Part shown: positions 36,004 through 47,735 of the stretch, piece after piece
How positions within the stretch are numbered: the first letter of the stretch is position 1
Layout: each line of letters starts with the position of its first letter
DNA from: Avena insularis
Taxonomy: Eukaryota > Streptophyta > Magnoliopsida > Poales > Poaceae
DNA length: 64,000 nt
Direction of reading: 5' to 3'
NCBI GenBank assembly: GCA_023614405.1
Contig: CM042697.1
Coordinates: 190,463,189-190,527,188, forward strand
Notes under the pieces: model-generated
Seen by the model: the letters and a program-made list of their open reading frames with translations, nothing else
Database searches by the model: none
What the model was told of the DNA's origin: nothing
Made by a program: the position numbers and the translations under genes

Positions 36004-37885
36004 TATAGGGGTTCGTAGCATGGAAAACAAAAAATTTCTACCGCATGAACACACAATCAAGATCTAATCTATGATCAAGCCGAGTTCTATCTACTAGATC
36101 GATGCATCAAGTTGATAGAGTACTAACCCTCTAAGATCCAAAGCGGTTAACGAGGGAAGATTCTCGTGGGTGATGTAGTCGTTCACTTGCCGATCTCATG
36201 ATCGCGTAGACGATCCTTCCGGCACCGCGTTCCGGCAGCGCTCCCGTAGTCGGTCACACGTAAGGTACTCGATGAAGACTTCCTCTCCCTTGTTCCAGTA
36301 GGCAGCGACGGTTGTAGTTCTCTCCTCGCGATTCCGGCAACACGACATCGTGGTGTCGGAAGTAGAGGGGAGATCTCGCAGGGCTTTGCCTAAGCTGGAG
36401 CGGGTATGATTGAGTAGAGGGAGCCCCAGTAATCTAGCGTTTAAAGGCCTAGGTTTAGAGGTAGCTAGCAACTAGGGTTTAGCTAGTTGGTAGAGGTTTA
36501 GAGGAGATCTAGATTGGCCGCAACTAGAGAGGGGGGGCGGCGGCCAACCTAGGGTTTCTTGTGTGCCTAGGGCAAGGGGGATACCGTGGGGTGTGCCCCC
36601 ACCCCTCATTATATAGGTGGGGGGGGGGGGGCGTCCAAGGGTGTTCCCAACCCAGGTGGAAACCCTCCCTAACTTAGAAACCCTCCCTAACTCGGAAACC
36701 ATGTTGGGATTTGACTTTTTCAAACTGCCTTTTTGACTTTCAAATTAGAGTTTGATTTCTGTCTTCCAAGTGTACAGCCAAGTGACCTAGGACATGATGC
36801 AACCATTACACTTTGTCATGACACATCCATGTACCCTTCCCCTTCCAGATCGATGAACCTTCTAGACCCTTCTAGAACATTCCAGTTAAAACACCGGAAT
36901 CATTCCCAAACTCCGAAATTGGACTTTCCTTATATGAATCTTATTATTCGGACCATTCCGATCTCCTCGTGATATCTAGAGTCCCATCCAAGACTCCTAA
37001 AAACATTCGATCTCTTTACTCACATTCCATATCTACTAAACAACATCGAATCCTTAAGTGTGTCTCCCTACGGTTCGTGAATTATGTAGACATGATCGAG
37101 ACTCTTCTCCGATCAATAACCAATAGAGGAATCTGGAAATTCATATGTCTCCCACATATTTCTACGATTACTTTGCAATCGAATGAACCATTTACATATG
37201 GAACCAATTTCCCTTTTTCTCGCAATATTTTAGTTATCCGAGGTCTGATCGTCGGTATCTCTGCATACCTAGTTCAACCTCGTTACCGATAAGTATTCTT
37301 TTCTCGTTCCCGTGATATGTGATCCCTTGTGAGCCATTCACATGATTGCAAGCTAATTTGATGACATTCCACCGAGAGGGCCCAGAATATATCTTTCCTT
37401 CATATGGATGGACAAATCCCACTCTTGATCCATGTGCCTCAACACATACTTTCCGAACACTCAATGCCACCTTTATAGCCACCCAGTTACAGTGTGGTGG
37501 TTGATGTCATCAAACCATCCTTCCGGTGATGGTGATTAGCATTATCTCATGGTCGAAGGAATTCTTATAGCAAGTGAACTATTTGAATGACTTGATCTTA
37601 TGCTACGCTTAACAATAGGAGTATGTCCATCACATCATTCTCCTAATGATATGGCCTTATTGTTAATAACATCTCAATGTTCATGATCAGGAAACCATGA
37701 CCATATATTAACCAACAAGCTAGTTTAACAAGAGGCTTTACTAGGGACTCTTTTATGTTTACAAACCACACAAATATTAATGTTTCCGGTTAATACAATT
37801 ATAGCATGGTATGTAAACATTTATCATAAGTACGTAGATATGATAATAACCACTTTATTATTACCTCTTGGGCATATATCCAACA
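36004..37885 (-). repeat. Copia 5' LTR (1882 bp)
   Basis: In plus orientation it begins TATAGGGG (terminal TG mutated to TA) and ends ATATCCAACA. It is collinear with 14501-16394. It contains a 13-G homopolymer at 36619-36631 where the partner has GGGGGAG. Confidence 0.9.
36609..36616 (-). promoter_or_regulatory. LTR TATA box (Copia 5' LTR)
   Basis: Minus strand CTATATAA, at the equivalent position to 15104-15111. This would be the element's promoter. Confidence 0.65.
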
Positions 37886-37890
37886 ACTAT
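37886..37890 (+). repeat. Target-site duplication ACTAT (right, Copia)
   Basis: Matches 14496-14500. Confidence 0.95.
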
Positions 37891-40800
37891 TCCAATGAGT
37901 GCCCCAAGAAGATTGCCGCAGCCCCAATACAAATGCCCCAGCTCAGCAGTAGCGTCGTGTTTAGCCCGGAAGAAGGTTTGCCCCAGAAAACTCGCTCAAC
38001 CGCAACGGTCGTCTCTTTCTCATGCATGCTGAAGAAGCCCAAGAAGCGCTAGATGTCGTGCTGGGTATGTTTTCTGTTAACTCAGTACTTGCAAGAGTGT
38101 AGTTTGATTCTGGAGCATCGCACTCGTTTGTTACTGAAGAATTTGCATGCACTAGTAAGATTCAACCCACCAAATTGAAGCATGTTATGATAGTTTAAAT
38201 ACCTGGTTCAACCACCAAAGCTAGACAAATTTGCAAAGCCGTACCTATCTGAATCCATGACATAGATTTTTATGCTAATCTAATAGTACTCGGAACTAAA
38301 GGTTTGGAAGTAGTACTAGGAATGGATTGGATGTCCAAACATAAAGGATTAATCGACTATGCCAAGAAAGCCATAACCATGACCAGTACATCCGCAATAT
38401 TAGTCGAGCATGTATCTGAAACCTTGCCCCGTCAATTCAAGTGCAACAAGAGTATAGCCCAACCAACCATTGACCAAGTCCGGATAGTCTGTGAATACCC
38501 CGATGTATTTCCAGATGTTTTGGCCAGTATGCCCCCATATCGAGATATCGAGTTTATCATTGAACAAATCCCTAGAACCGGACCCATATCCTAGAGACCA
38601 TATAGTATGAACCCGTCTGAACTAGTGGAAGTGAAGAAGCAACTGGATGCCATGCTGGAAATTGGATTGATCCAACCAAGTTCGTCACCATGGAGATCAC
38701 CTGTCTTGTTTGTGGACAAGAAAGATGGAGGTAACCGTTTATGTACGGTTTATCGAAAGTTGAATGATGTAACCATCAAGAACAAGTACCCGTTGCCAAA
38801 GATAGAAGACCTGTTTGACCAGTTGACTGGTGCCAAAGTGTTTTCTAAGATTGATCTTAGAACTGGCTATCACCAACTCAAGATTCGCACAGAGGATATT
38901 CCAAAGACTGCCTTTACCACCAGATATGGATTATATGAGTATACTGTCATGTCTTTTGGATTAACCAATTCTCCCGCTTATTTCATGAACCTCATGAATA
39001 AGATTTTTATGGACTTCCTAGTTAAGTTTGTCATTGTTTTCATTGAAGACATTCTGATCTATTATAAATCATAAGAAGAACATGAGCTACACCTAAGGAC
39101 CATCCTTGGAACCCTTAGGGAGCATCAGTTGTATGCCAAGTTCAGCAAATGTGAATTTTGGTTACAGGAGGTAGGATTCCTCGGACACATCATATCAGCC
39201 GGAGGAATTGCCGTTGACCCTGCAAAGGTGAAGGATGTTGAAGATTGGCAAGCCCCAACCACTCAAACCCAAGTTCGTGCATTTCTCGGATTAGCGGGAT
39301 ACTACCGCAAGTTCGTAGAAGGATTCTCGAGTATCGCAAGACCCATGACCCAATTGCTGAAGTAGGACAGGAAGTTCGAATGGACGGACAAATGTGAAGC
39401 GAGTTTTTAGGAACTCAAGAGGAGATTGATTTCAGGCCCAATCTTGATCATGCCGGATATCACGAAGCCCTTTGATGTGTATTGTGACGCATCCAAGGTC
39501 GGTCTCGGATGTGTGTTAATGCAAGAAGGCAAAGTTATATCTTATCTATCCCGACAACTGAAGCAACATGAACAGAATTACCTAACCCATGACCTTGAAC
39601 TAGCAGTCGTAGTTCTAGCAATGAAGACATGGAGGCATTATCTGATGGGAAACCTTTGTGAGATTTATTCATATCACAAGAGCCTTAAGTATATATTCAC
39701 TCAGAAGGAGCTGAATATGAGGCAGAGAAGATGATTTGAGCTAATCAAGGACTATGATCTGGACATTCACTATCACCCCGGTAAAGCCGATGTGGTAGCA
39801 GATGCCCTTAGCAAATTTCCGTGCCGCTTGAACTCCATGATTCTGAAGGAGCAACCAAGTTTGCATAAGGAGATGGAAGATTTCAGACTGGAATTAGTAA
39901 GTGAAGGATTTTTGGCTAGCATAGAACTTCAACCCACTTTTATCAGTCAGGTCAAGGAGGTGTAGAAAGGAAATGCTAGTATCAACGAAATCAAACGTCA
40001 TATTGGTACAGGCAAAGTACCCGGATTCACCGAGGATGAAGGAGTTCTGTGGTACAAAGGACGTCTCTGTGTACCAGCAGATACAGAGTTGAAACAAGTT
40101 AGTTTGAAGGAGGCCCATGATACGCTTTATTCTATCCACCCCGGAGGGACAAAGATGTATCAGGATTTGAGGGAACAATTTTGGTGGCATAAGATGAAGA
40201 GAGAAATCGGAAGCTATATCGTCAAGTGTGATATTTGTCAGAGAGTCAAGGTGGGACATCACAGACCCGCTGGACTGTTGCAACCATTGCAGATTCCGGA
40301 ATGGAAATGGGATTCAGTTGGAATGGACTTTATCACCGGTTTGCCGACTTCTAGTAGGGGAAATGACTCTATTTGGGTCATAGTTGATAGATTGTCCAAG
40401 GTAGCCCATTTCTTACCAATCAAGACCACTTACGAGAGCTCTAAGATAGCTGAGTTATACATCGCTAGAATCGTCAGTTTGCACGGAGTCCCCAAGAACA
40501 TCGTATCAGACCGAGGAACTCAATTTACCTCGAGATTCTGGAGGAAAGCCCAAGAAGGATTAGGAACCCGATTGAATTTCAGCACAGCGTATCACCCTTA
40601 GACTGATGGACAAACGAAGCGAGTAAATTAAATACTCGAAGATATGTTGAGAGAATGTGTGCTAGAGTATGGATCTAAATGGGAAGACTGTCTGTCGTTC
40701 GCAGAATTTTCTTACAACAACAGTTATCAAGCTAGTTGGCAAATGGCCCCATTTGAGTTCATGTATGGAAGGAAGTGTTGCACCCCTTTGAATTGGTCGG

Positions 40801-41381
40801 AAGTAGGAGAGAGTCAGATTTTCGGACCCGTCATCCTACGGGAAGCATAAGAGGAAGTTCACAAGATTCGTGAGCACCTCAAGACCGCCCAATCCAGACA
40901 GAAGAGTTACGCCGACAAGTGACGCCGAGACCTCGATTTCAATATCGGAGATTTTGTGTATCTCAAAGTGTCGCCTTTGAAGGGAATACATCGTTTCCAG
41001 CTCAAAGGAAAATTATCCACCAGATATATCGAAACTTTCAAGATTCTGAATGGTCGAGGATAAGTGTCGTATAAATTGGAACTGCCAGAATAGATGTCAG
41101 CAGTACATAATGTGTTCCATATATTGTTGCTTCGCAAATGCCTTGAAGTTCCAGAGAAGATCGAAGTTTTCAAGAACATTGATCACAGAACCATAGAGAT
41201 CAACAATGACCTGACGTATCCCGAAGTACCCATCTGTATTTTGGAGGAAGCTTTTAGAACCACCAGGACCAGAAGCATCAAGTTTCTCAAGATTCAGTGG
41301 AGTAACCACACTGAAAAAGAAGCTATCTGGGAGCGAGAAGATCACATTAGGACGGAGTTTCCCGATCTCTTTAAATCCTAG
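37891..41381 (+). pseudogene. Tekay-A gag end and pol (PR, RT, RNase H, INT, chromodomain), many stops
   Basis: It opens with the rest of the zinc knuckle (S-N-E-C-P-K-K). The protease has D-S-G-A-S-H-S-F at about 38106 and LGMDWM near 38315. RT runs about 38480-39080; its catalytic box reads F-I-E-D-I-L-I-Y near 39040, with the first catalytic Asp changed to Glu. RNase H (YCDASKVG at about 39480) is followed by integrase with its zinc finger (about 40120-40260), MDFITGLP (about 40324) and SDRGTQF (about 40507), then a chromodomain (about 41260-41360). From about 38100 on, one frame carries all domains but has about a dozen stops, including TGG-to-TGA at 39735 and TAG at 39363 and 39963. Non-functional. 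Confidence 0.92.
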
Positions 41382-41427
41382 GTAATATTTTTCCTTCTTT
41401 CTCAAATCTCAGGACGAGATTTTGTTT

Positions 41428-41440
41428 AAGGAGGGAAGGT
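41428..41440 (+). other. Tekay-A polypurine tract
   Basis: AAGGAGGGAAGGT directly before LTR sequence. Confidence 0.8.
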
Positions 41441-41441
41441 T

Positions 41442-42090
41442 TCTAACATCCCAAAAATATTGATCATGATTATCAATTTCTAATCACTAAAATTAGGGTT
41501 AACAAAAACTTTGATTAAATAAAAACCAAATGAATGCATGTGTGTATGTGATGATTGTATGAATGCATGGATGGACTTGTGTGATTAACCTAAATAGCAA
41601 GGAATGGTTTAAAGATGAAAAATAACATCATCTAAAACATTTCAAGAAGAAACAAATCAAGAGAAAATCAAAAACAAAACAAATAAAGCAAATGGTCATT
41701 TTTGCCAATCTTGCTCACTAGGTCACTTTGAGTGTTTCTAGTCCAAGATTTCAAACAGAAACTTGTCCACCCCTTTCAAGACCAATTAAAAGTGAATCAA
41801 ATCCCACCTTTCAAACTTGCAGAAACATTTGGCAACCCCATTCAAATGACAATTGAAAATTGGATCTATAACATATGTGAAGATCACACCTTTTCAAAAC
41901 CCAACCAAACCAGTGCCTCTTTACCAATCCAAATAACCCAAGACTCCCTAGTATGTAACTAACAAACCCACCAAGTTTGAATCCAAAATTCAAATTTGAA
42001 TTTCTTTCGGCCATTTCATCAAACACCTTGTCAGCATCAAACAAACAAACATCAAACACTATTAGTATCAGTAATTTTGGCAAACCTTTT
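41442..42090 (+). repeat. Tekay-A 3' LTR, first part of U3
   Basis: It starts TCTAACATCCC (TG mutated to TC). After 649 bp the sequence starts again with a fresh TGTAACATCCC, so this LTR is interrupted by, or tandem with, a related LTR. Confidence 0.75.
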
Positions 42091-43379
42091 TGTAACATCC
42101 CAAAAATATAACACAAGGTAATCAAACTCTAGTCACTAAAATTAGGGTTAACAAAAACTTTGATAAATTAAAATCATATGAATGCATGTGTGAATGAAAT
42201 GATTTGACAAATGCATGAATGGACTTGTGTGATTAATCTAAATAGCAAGAAATGGTTTAAAGATGAAAATAACATCATATAAAACATTTCCATGCAGAAA
42301 CAAATCAAAAGAAAATAAAAAACAAAGCAAATAAAGCAAATGGTCATTTTTGCCAATCTTGCTCACTAGGTCACTTTGGGTGTTACTAGTCCAAGATTTC
42401 AAACAGAAACTTTCCCAATTATTTTCACCCCTTGATAGAACTAGTAAAAGTTATCAAGTCCCACCTTTCAAACTTGCAGAACATTTGGCAACCCCATTCA
42501 AATCACAATTCAAAATTAAATGTTATTCATATGTGAAGATCATCCATTTTCAAAACCCAACCAAACCAATGCCCCTTGACTAATCCAACTAAGCAGATAC
42601 TCCCTAGTATGTGCCTAGCAAACCCACAAAGTTTGAATCCAAAATTCAAATTTAAACTTCTTGTGGCCATTTCATCAAACACCTTGCAGATTCAAATCAA
42701 ACAAACATCTAACACTATTTGCAGTAGTAAAATTGGCCTAACTTGTTCCCTCTCTGGTTGCAAATATCCCTTAGTAGATTATCTGGCCTATTTAACAATC
42801 TTTAGCACCACTGTGAGCAAGCCTATCCATTAATGTTAACCATGCCGAGAGCACCATTGCCACCCCATTGTCGCTAGCGAACTAGAGGCCGCACTAGCCT
42901 CGCCAACCTTGTCTGGGACATGCAGCACCGTCCACCGCCACCCACTGTCCCAGCCCCGAGCAATGCCAACCCCTGGACCACACGAGACACCCATGCCAAA
43001 CTTCTATGCGACCATGCCGAGAGCGCCGCCCACGCCGACCAGCACCACCTAGCTGCATGCCCTCGCCGCCAGGTGGATGATCACTAGCACCCCAGCACCC
43101 TACTAGACATGCCCGTTCGCCGCCGTGCAGACCACGCGCGCTGTGCGACATTAAAACCGCCGTCAGACCCTCTCAGAGCACCGCGAAGTTCCGACTGATC
43201 AGCACCGCCCCACGCCGCAAGACCATGCCGTTGAGCATCGCCCCTACCGTCGCCGATGCCAGTAGCTGCCTGTTCTGTCAACCACGACGATCTCACCCCG
43301 CGCTCGTCAGTCCCCTTCCGCCACTATAAATAGAGGCATCCACCGCTCATTTTCGCCACACCAGTTCACTCCCTCTCAC
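42091..43379 (+). repeat. Second, related LTR start (U3) abutting the Tekay-A LTR
   Basis: It begins TGTAACATCCC and repeats 41442-42090 with indels, then continues into a GC-rich segment and a TATA box, where Tat-B cuts it at 43380. The best reading is a second copy of the same family inserted into the first LTR, with its right part displaced beyond the window. A tandem duplication is the alternative. No gene; antisense ORFs in the GC-rich part are not supported. Confidence 0.65.
43325..43332 (+). promoter_or_regulatory. LTR TATA box
   Basis: TATAAATA in CCACTATAAATAGAGGC, a strong plant TATA box at the end of U3. Tat-B inserted 47 bp downstream. Confidence 0.75.
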
Positions 43380-43919
43380 TGTCGTGGTATTGCCGACGAG
43401 TACGCCGTGGAGGGGGTCCTCATAGTGCGTGTATAGAGACGTGAGGGAAGACGGACGGTTGACGGGTACGAGGTAACACATCTTACCCAGGTTTAGATCC
43501 CACAACGGTGGCGGAATCCTACTCCTGCTATAAATCACTATAATGGCAATACACCGAGTTACAGAGATAGGTTCGCTGTGCGAGGTGTATGCTAATCGTT
43601 ACTTGGTCGTGCCCTAAAGGCTCCCATAGGCCCGACTTATATAGTTGCCAGGTCCTAGGGTTACAGGGAAAAGTCCTAGCCGGACATGTTATAGAGTCCT
43701 ACACCGTCTATTACTAGTCTGGCATGTCTTGTACTCCAAGGCTCTGGGTACGTCGGTGACTCCAACCGTAGCCTTCCTTAATCCGGCATGGGCCTCCCTT
43801 CTGGATCCATCTAACTGGGCCGCCCAGCAGGCCATAGGCCATGCTACCAACTGTGGGCCACCCGGGTTATCCGTATAGGAGACATGCTATGAGGATACCC
43901 ATATAGCATATCCCCAACA
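43380..43919 (-). repeat. Tat-B 3' LTR (540 bp)
   Basis: Plus-strand TGTCGTGG...CCCCAACA. Preceded by CTCAC (candidate TSD, partner off-window). Confidence 0.75.
43637..43644 (-). promoter_or_regulatory. LTR TATA box (Tat-B)
   Basis: Minus strand CTATATAA within GGCAACTATATAAGTCGGG. Confidence 0.6.
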
Positions 43920-43934
43920 GTATCCCCTGGAGAA
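43920..43934 (-). other. Tat-B polypurine tract
   Basis: Minus strand TTCTCCAGGGGATAC immediately before TGTTGGGG. Confidence 0.65.
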
Positions 43935-44369
43935 CTCCAAGATCTTGCGCCATCTTGCCTCTTCATGTGGAATGCTCCATCTAGATGGATGTCGGCAAAT
44001 CGTCAAGCAATATATTATAGTCCTCCCAAAGAACCCTGCAAGGTCTTCTCCGTCTTCAATTGGTAAGTTGGAGAATTTGCTGAATCTTCCATCATACTCT
44101 TCCGTAGCCGGACTGGATCCATCCATGCCGGAATCTTCTGATGTGATGGCTCATTTGCCTATGTTAGCTAGGGCGATGTAGACGTAGGTCAGCGACGCCT
44201 CGTAACTCACACATGTAGAGAACGCAATCATGTCCACTTTTCCCGCGCGAGCGATACGAACCATTGGTGGCGACGGTTGGGACGCGGCAAAATTTCCGCG
44301 CACGTCCGCACGCACGTCGTCTACGCGGCAACCGTCTGATCAAGCTGCACGAATCTTGATGCTGGAGAT

Positions 44370-44378
44370 CATAAATAG
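44370..44378 (+). promoter_or_regulatory. TATA box of the Tat-B antisense gene
   Basis: CATAAATAG lies about 150 bp upstream of the ATG at 44522. It is outside the LTR, so the antisense gene would have its own promoter. Confidence 0.5.
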
Positions 44379-46576
44379 TAACTGTGGTGGAAAATTTACT
44401 TTTCACCTCATTCTCTCTTCGCATCGTCTTCTTCCTCCAGCGAGCACCTCCTCGAACTCTCCGCGCAATCTTGCGAAAAAACCTAACTCCCAATCTCGCC
44501 AGTCACCTCCAAACTTGCGCAATGGCCAGCAGCAGCTCTACTCCCTCGATGGCGGCGTCAGGCGAAGCCGCGGCGAAGCCGGCGAGCTCCATCGTCGTGC
44601 CCCTAGAGGGCCTGGTCATTCCCATCTCCGCGGTGGTCGAGACCACCGGCGGCGACCATAATCAGGCGGCGCTAGAGCTGCTGGAGGAGGACAACGACTC
44701 CCACAAGGGCGATTGGCGCGGTTCAGACATCACGGACCGCGACATCAAGGAGCTGATCATCGAGGGCTATCTCCCCGCGACGGAGGGGCTTGCCTTGAGG
44801 GCGGCACCGGCCGGAGAGGTCACACCTTCTCCCCAAGCCGGAGAAAAGGTGTACCTCAAAGCGCAATTGGTACGTGGCGTCTCCCTGCCCATCTCTAACT
44901 TCTTCCTTTCCATCTTAAACCACTACCGAGTCCAGCCCCAAAACCTCTCTCCCAATAGTATCCTAGTGCTCGGAAATTACGCGGCGCTATGCGAGGGTTA
45001 CTTAGGGATTAAGCCTAGGCTAGATCTCTTTGTGTATTTCTTCATCGTCAAGCGTGAAGCCGGAGCCATCAAGGACGGACATAGAAATTGTGGCACCATA
45101 AGCTTCAAGATCCGTCCTGGCCGGCGGTTCCCCAACATCGTCGGCCACGAGTCCTGCAAGAACTGGTAGCGTACTTACTTCTACAGCCCAGATATCCCTC
45201 TGGCCGGCCGAGAAGTAACGTACCCGGACTTCGTCGATGGAGCCGCCATCGAAACTTTGACATGGAGATCCCAGGCCTCCCTTCCCTTCGACATCGACGC
45301 TTCCCGCGTCATAAGGCAGATAGAGTGGTTCATAGAGATGGGTTTGACCGGCTTGGACCTAGCCATGTGCTGGTTCATCAGGAGAATCCAGCCTCTGCAG
45401 CACCACGCGAAGCTGATGCACGAGTATACCAGCGATAGAAGGGATAGCCTCCGCATCTCCTTGGACAATTTCTCGAGCAACTCCATCAAGCTCTTTATTA
45501 AGGACATCGTCAAGGTGAAGGACAAGAAGCGTGGTTTCACCATCACCTACGACATGTTCGTAGACAGCAAGTGCCCAAAGGTAACTGTTTATCTTCCGTA
45601 TATCACATATACTCCAGTTCTTCCGTCTAGCAATTGTCATATCATCGAACACGGTGGTTCTTCACCTTACAACTTAGCGACATAGATGAGGACAACATGG
45701 CTCCTCAAATCTATGATCCAAAGATGAAGGAAGTCACCGTCGTGTCCGACGACGATGCTCCATTGGCGCGAAAGCGAAAGAGCACCACCTCTGACGCTGT
45801 CGACGGAGGCAAGAAGAAGAAGATGGAGGGTGGAGCCTCCAAAAATACTACCGCTACCCTGGAGGCGGAGACAAGAAAGACTACCGGGATCCCCTTTGCC
45901 AAAGCACCCCCCTCTTGTGTAAGCTTCTTTCTCTCCGACATTGTCTATTTATTTGTCTTGTTCCTGTACTTATGCATTTAACACGTTTCAGGAAGAAAGC
46001 CACAACCAGCTTGAAGAAGACCTCCAAAACATTGGGGGCTTCTAGAACCATCAAGGACATGCTGCATCGTGACGCATCTCCCGCCATCGCCCCTGCTACT
46101 CCTAGCGTCAAGACCTCCTCTGCTCCAAAAAGCTGACAAGCCAAGGAAGCATCTGGCCCTTCCGCCATGGAAGTGGACTCAGGTGCCTCTACAGAGATTG
46201 CTGTCGTCGGCGAACAGGAGACGCAGGAGAGTGCCGCACACCCAATGGCTGAAGCTCCGGCTAAGAATGCCATCGGTGGCGGTAAGGCGGTGGTGGAAGC
46301 TAGTACTTCTGCCATAGGCGGCGCCCCCGCACCTAAGAAAGCCATAGAGTATCCGAAGATAGTCTATCCGGTACTTACACCGGGTAGCACTGCTCTGGTT
46401 CCAGGTGCGGCGCCGACATCTCCGACGTGCGGTCTGGAGGAGCTCGTCCGACAAGCAGAGATCTTGCAAAGAAACAGCGTATCCTTTGGCAAGGTGCTGG
46501 CCGAGAGTGCTACCAACCTCAAGATCATTGCACTTGTAAGTTTTATTTGCCTTCTGCATTTCATATGAGTATCCCA

Positions 46577-46990
46577 CTGTAGCCCCCGAGGATTTAGACG
46601 AAAAACCATAGGTCTTTGCGTCTAGATGCTCAAAGTGTGACTAAGCTAGAAAACTTCTCACTGTAGCCCCCCAAGCATATAGGTGGAATGAATTATTCCG
46701 ACTAGATGCTTTAAGAGTAGCATACGCAGTGTTTATAAATTTCAATACTGTAGCCCCCAAGCCTCTAGTTGTAACTGAATTAGTTCCGACTAGATGCTTA
46801 AAGAAAATCTAAGCATACATCCGAGTTAAAAACTTTATACTGTAGCCCCCAAGCTTCGAATCGAAAACTGAATTAGTTCCGACTAGATGCTTAAAGAAAG
46901 ACTAAGCATGTTGCTAAGTTAAAAACTCTCGCTGTAGCCCCCGAGCGTCTAGGTGGAAAATTTCTGGCTGGATGCTCCAAGTAGACCGAA
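46577..46990 (+). repeat. Minisatellite, 84-92 bp units, in an intron of the Tat-B antisense gene
   Basis: Five units begin CTGTAGCCCCC at 46577, 46661, 46748, 46840 and 46932. Each also has GACTAGATGCTTAAAG-like sequence. In the element's own orientation the core is G-rich (CTTGGGGGCTACAG), resembling a Tat polypurine tract. Confidence 0.85.
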
Positions 46991-47730
46991 CAACGTTTAA
47001 TTTTTCCTTTTTTCCACAGAACGAGAATGCTCGGAGGGGCATGGCCAACGACAAGTACCAGAAGATGCGCGCGGACCTGGAATCCAAAAAGGGTAAAACT
47101 GCCTTCTTGAAGGAACAGATCATCAAGAGCAAGCGTCTATTTTTCCTTTCTTTTTCGTAATATGACTTGAACTTGTGTATTATCCGAGTACTCACTGTGT
47201 ACTTTGCTTTCTCCGACTTGCAGAAACCATTGCCAAGGCTAAGGACATTGTCGAGCAATCCAAGCACATTCAGGAGCTGGATAGAGAGAACAAGATCCTT
47301 AAGTAGGAGAGGAAGGACATGCTGAAGATGCATGAGGAGTCAATGAAAGCCCTGCAGGACTCTGCCACCGAGGAGATGAACCGCTTGAAGGAGGAGATCT
47401 CGATCTTAAGAGATCAGAGGAAAGCTGCCGATGAGCAGAATCAACACCATCATGAGGCGTACAAGCTCCTCCAACAAGAACGGGACTCCATGGCGGATAC
47501 CCTCTGACAAGCTGAGGCTAGCATCTTCAGTAAGTGATTCTCCGTCTTGGATTTCTATAAGCTGGATACTCTGAATTTTTGAACTCATGTGCTCCTTGTC
47601 GGAATTTGCAGCTCCTATGGGCTTAACCCGGTCGCCTCCTCCAGCAAAGTAATGCATGGTTCTTGCCGGAAATTTCATCAACACCGCCATCGCGCAAGCC
47701 AAAGAGATTGCCAAGCCCCTCTAGATCAAC

Positions 47731-47735
47731 ATCAA
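47731..47735 (+). repeat. Target-site duplication ATCAA (left, Tat-C)
   Basis: ATCAA versus ATAAA at 61672-61676, one mismatch. Removing Tat-C and one copy keeps the Tat-B antisense frame open across the junction. Confidence 0.85.

Larger units (their letters stand above)
14501..37885 (-). mobile_element. Copia-type LTR retrotransposon (Angela/BARE/WIS-like), hosting nested elements
   Basis: It is bounded by a perfect 5-bp TSD. On the minus strand the LTR starts TGTTGGATATATGCCC, the hallmark of the Triticeae Angela/BARE/WIS group, and the LTRs are 1.88-1.89 kb, the usual size. PBS (35991-36002) and PPT (16395-16408) fix the minus orientation. With Tekay-B removed, the interior is about 5.0 kb, close to the family's norm. 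Copia-order domains can be traced as INT (about 33.4-33.6 kb), RT (about 17.4 kb) and RNase H (about 16.75 kb), all heavily decayed. The LTRs differ by several percent (roughly ten changes in the first 118 bases), so this is an older insertion. Confidence 0.9.
9829..43379 (+). mobile_element. Tekay-A: old Tekay-type chromovirus, fragmented
   Basis: The parts are, in order: LTR remnant 9829-12215, PBS, upstream ORF, gag to 14500, then (after a 23.4 kb Copia insertion) gag-pol from 37886 to 41381, PPT, and LTR sequence 41442-43379. The domain order PR-RT-RH-INT with a C-terminal chromodomain, and LTRs starting like TGTAACATCCC, place it among Ty3/gypsy chromoviruses, probably Tekay/Del. The LARD at 1-9828 truncates its left LTR and Tat-B at 43380 interrupts its right LTR. 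Many in-frame stops and an altered RT active site show it is dead and old. Confidence 0.85.
44522..47735 (+). pseudogene. Tat-B antisense gene, exons 1-6 (5' part)
   Basis: It is antisense to this element's pol. Exons predicted from frame and splice signals: 44522-45580, 45686-45918, 45992-46535, 47020-about 47130, 47224-47529, and 47612 on. Exon 1 starts MASSSSTPSM and carries the grass retroelement domain annotated as 'putative gypsy type transposon' (Transposase_28, PF04195), with key stretches L-P-I-S-N-F...L-N-H-Y-x-V-Q-P-Q-N-L and G-H-E-S-C-K-N-W. Exons 2-3 are Lys/Ala/Pro-rich and exons 4-5 a long coiled coil. Premature stops include 45167, 46135 and 47305, and the donor after exon 4 looks mutated. 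Tat-C is inserted in exon 6 at 47736; the gene resumes at 61677. Function unknown. Confidence 0.7.

Noticed and set aside
42894..43296. Gly/Arg-rich antisense ORFs
   Set aside because: GC-rich end of an LTR U3, no domain, no conserved partner.
44384..44521. Upstream extension of the Tat-B antisense ORF to 44384
   Set aside because: The homologous protein of Tat-C starts near the low-complexity Ser segment; the ATG at 44522 (MASSSS) fits and the upstream part lies just after the TATA box, likely 5' UTR.
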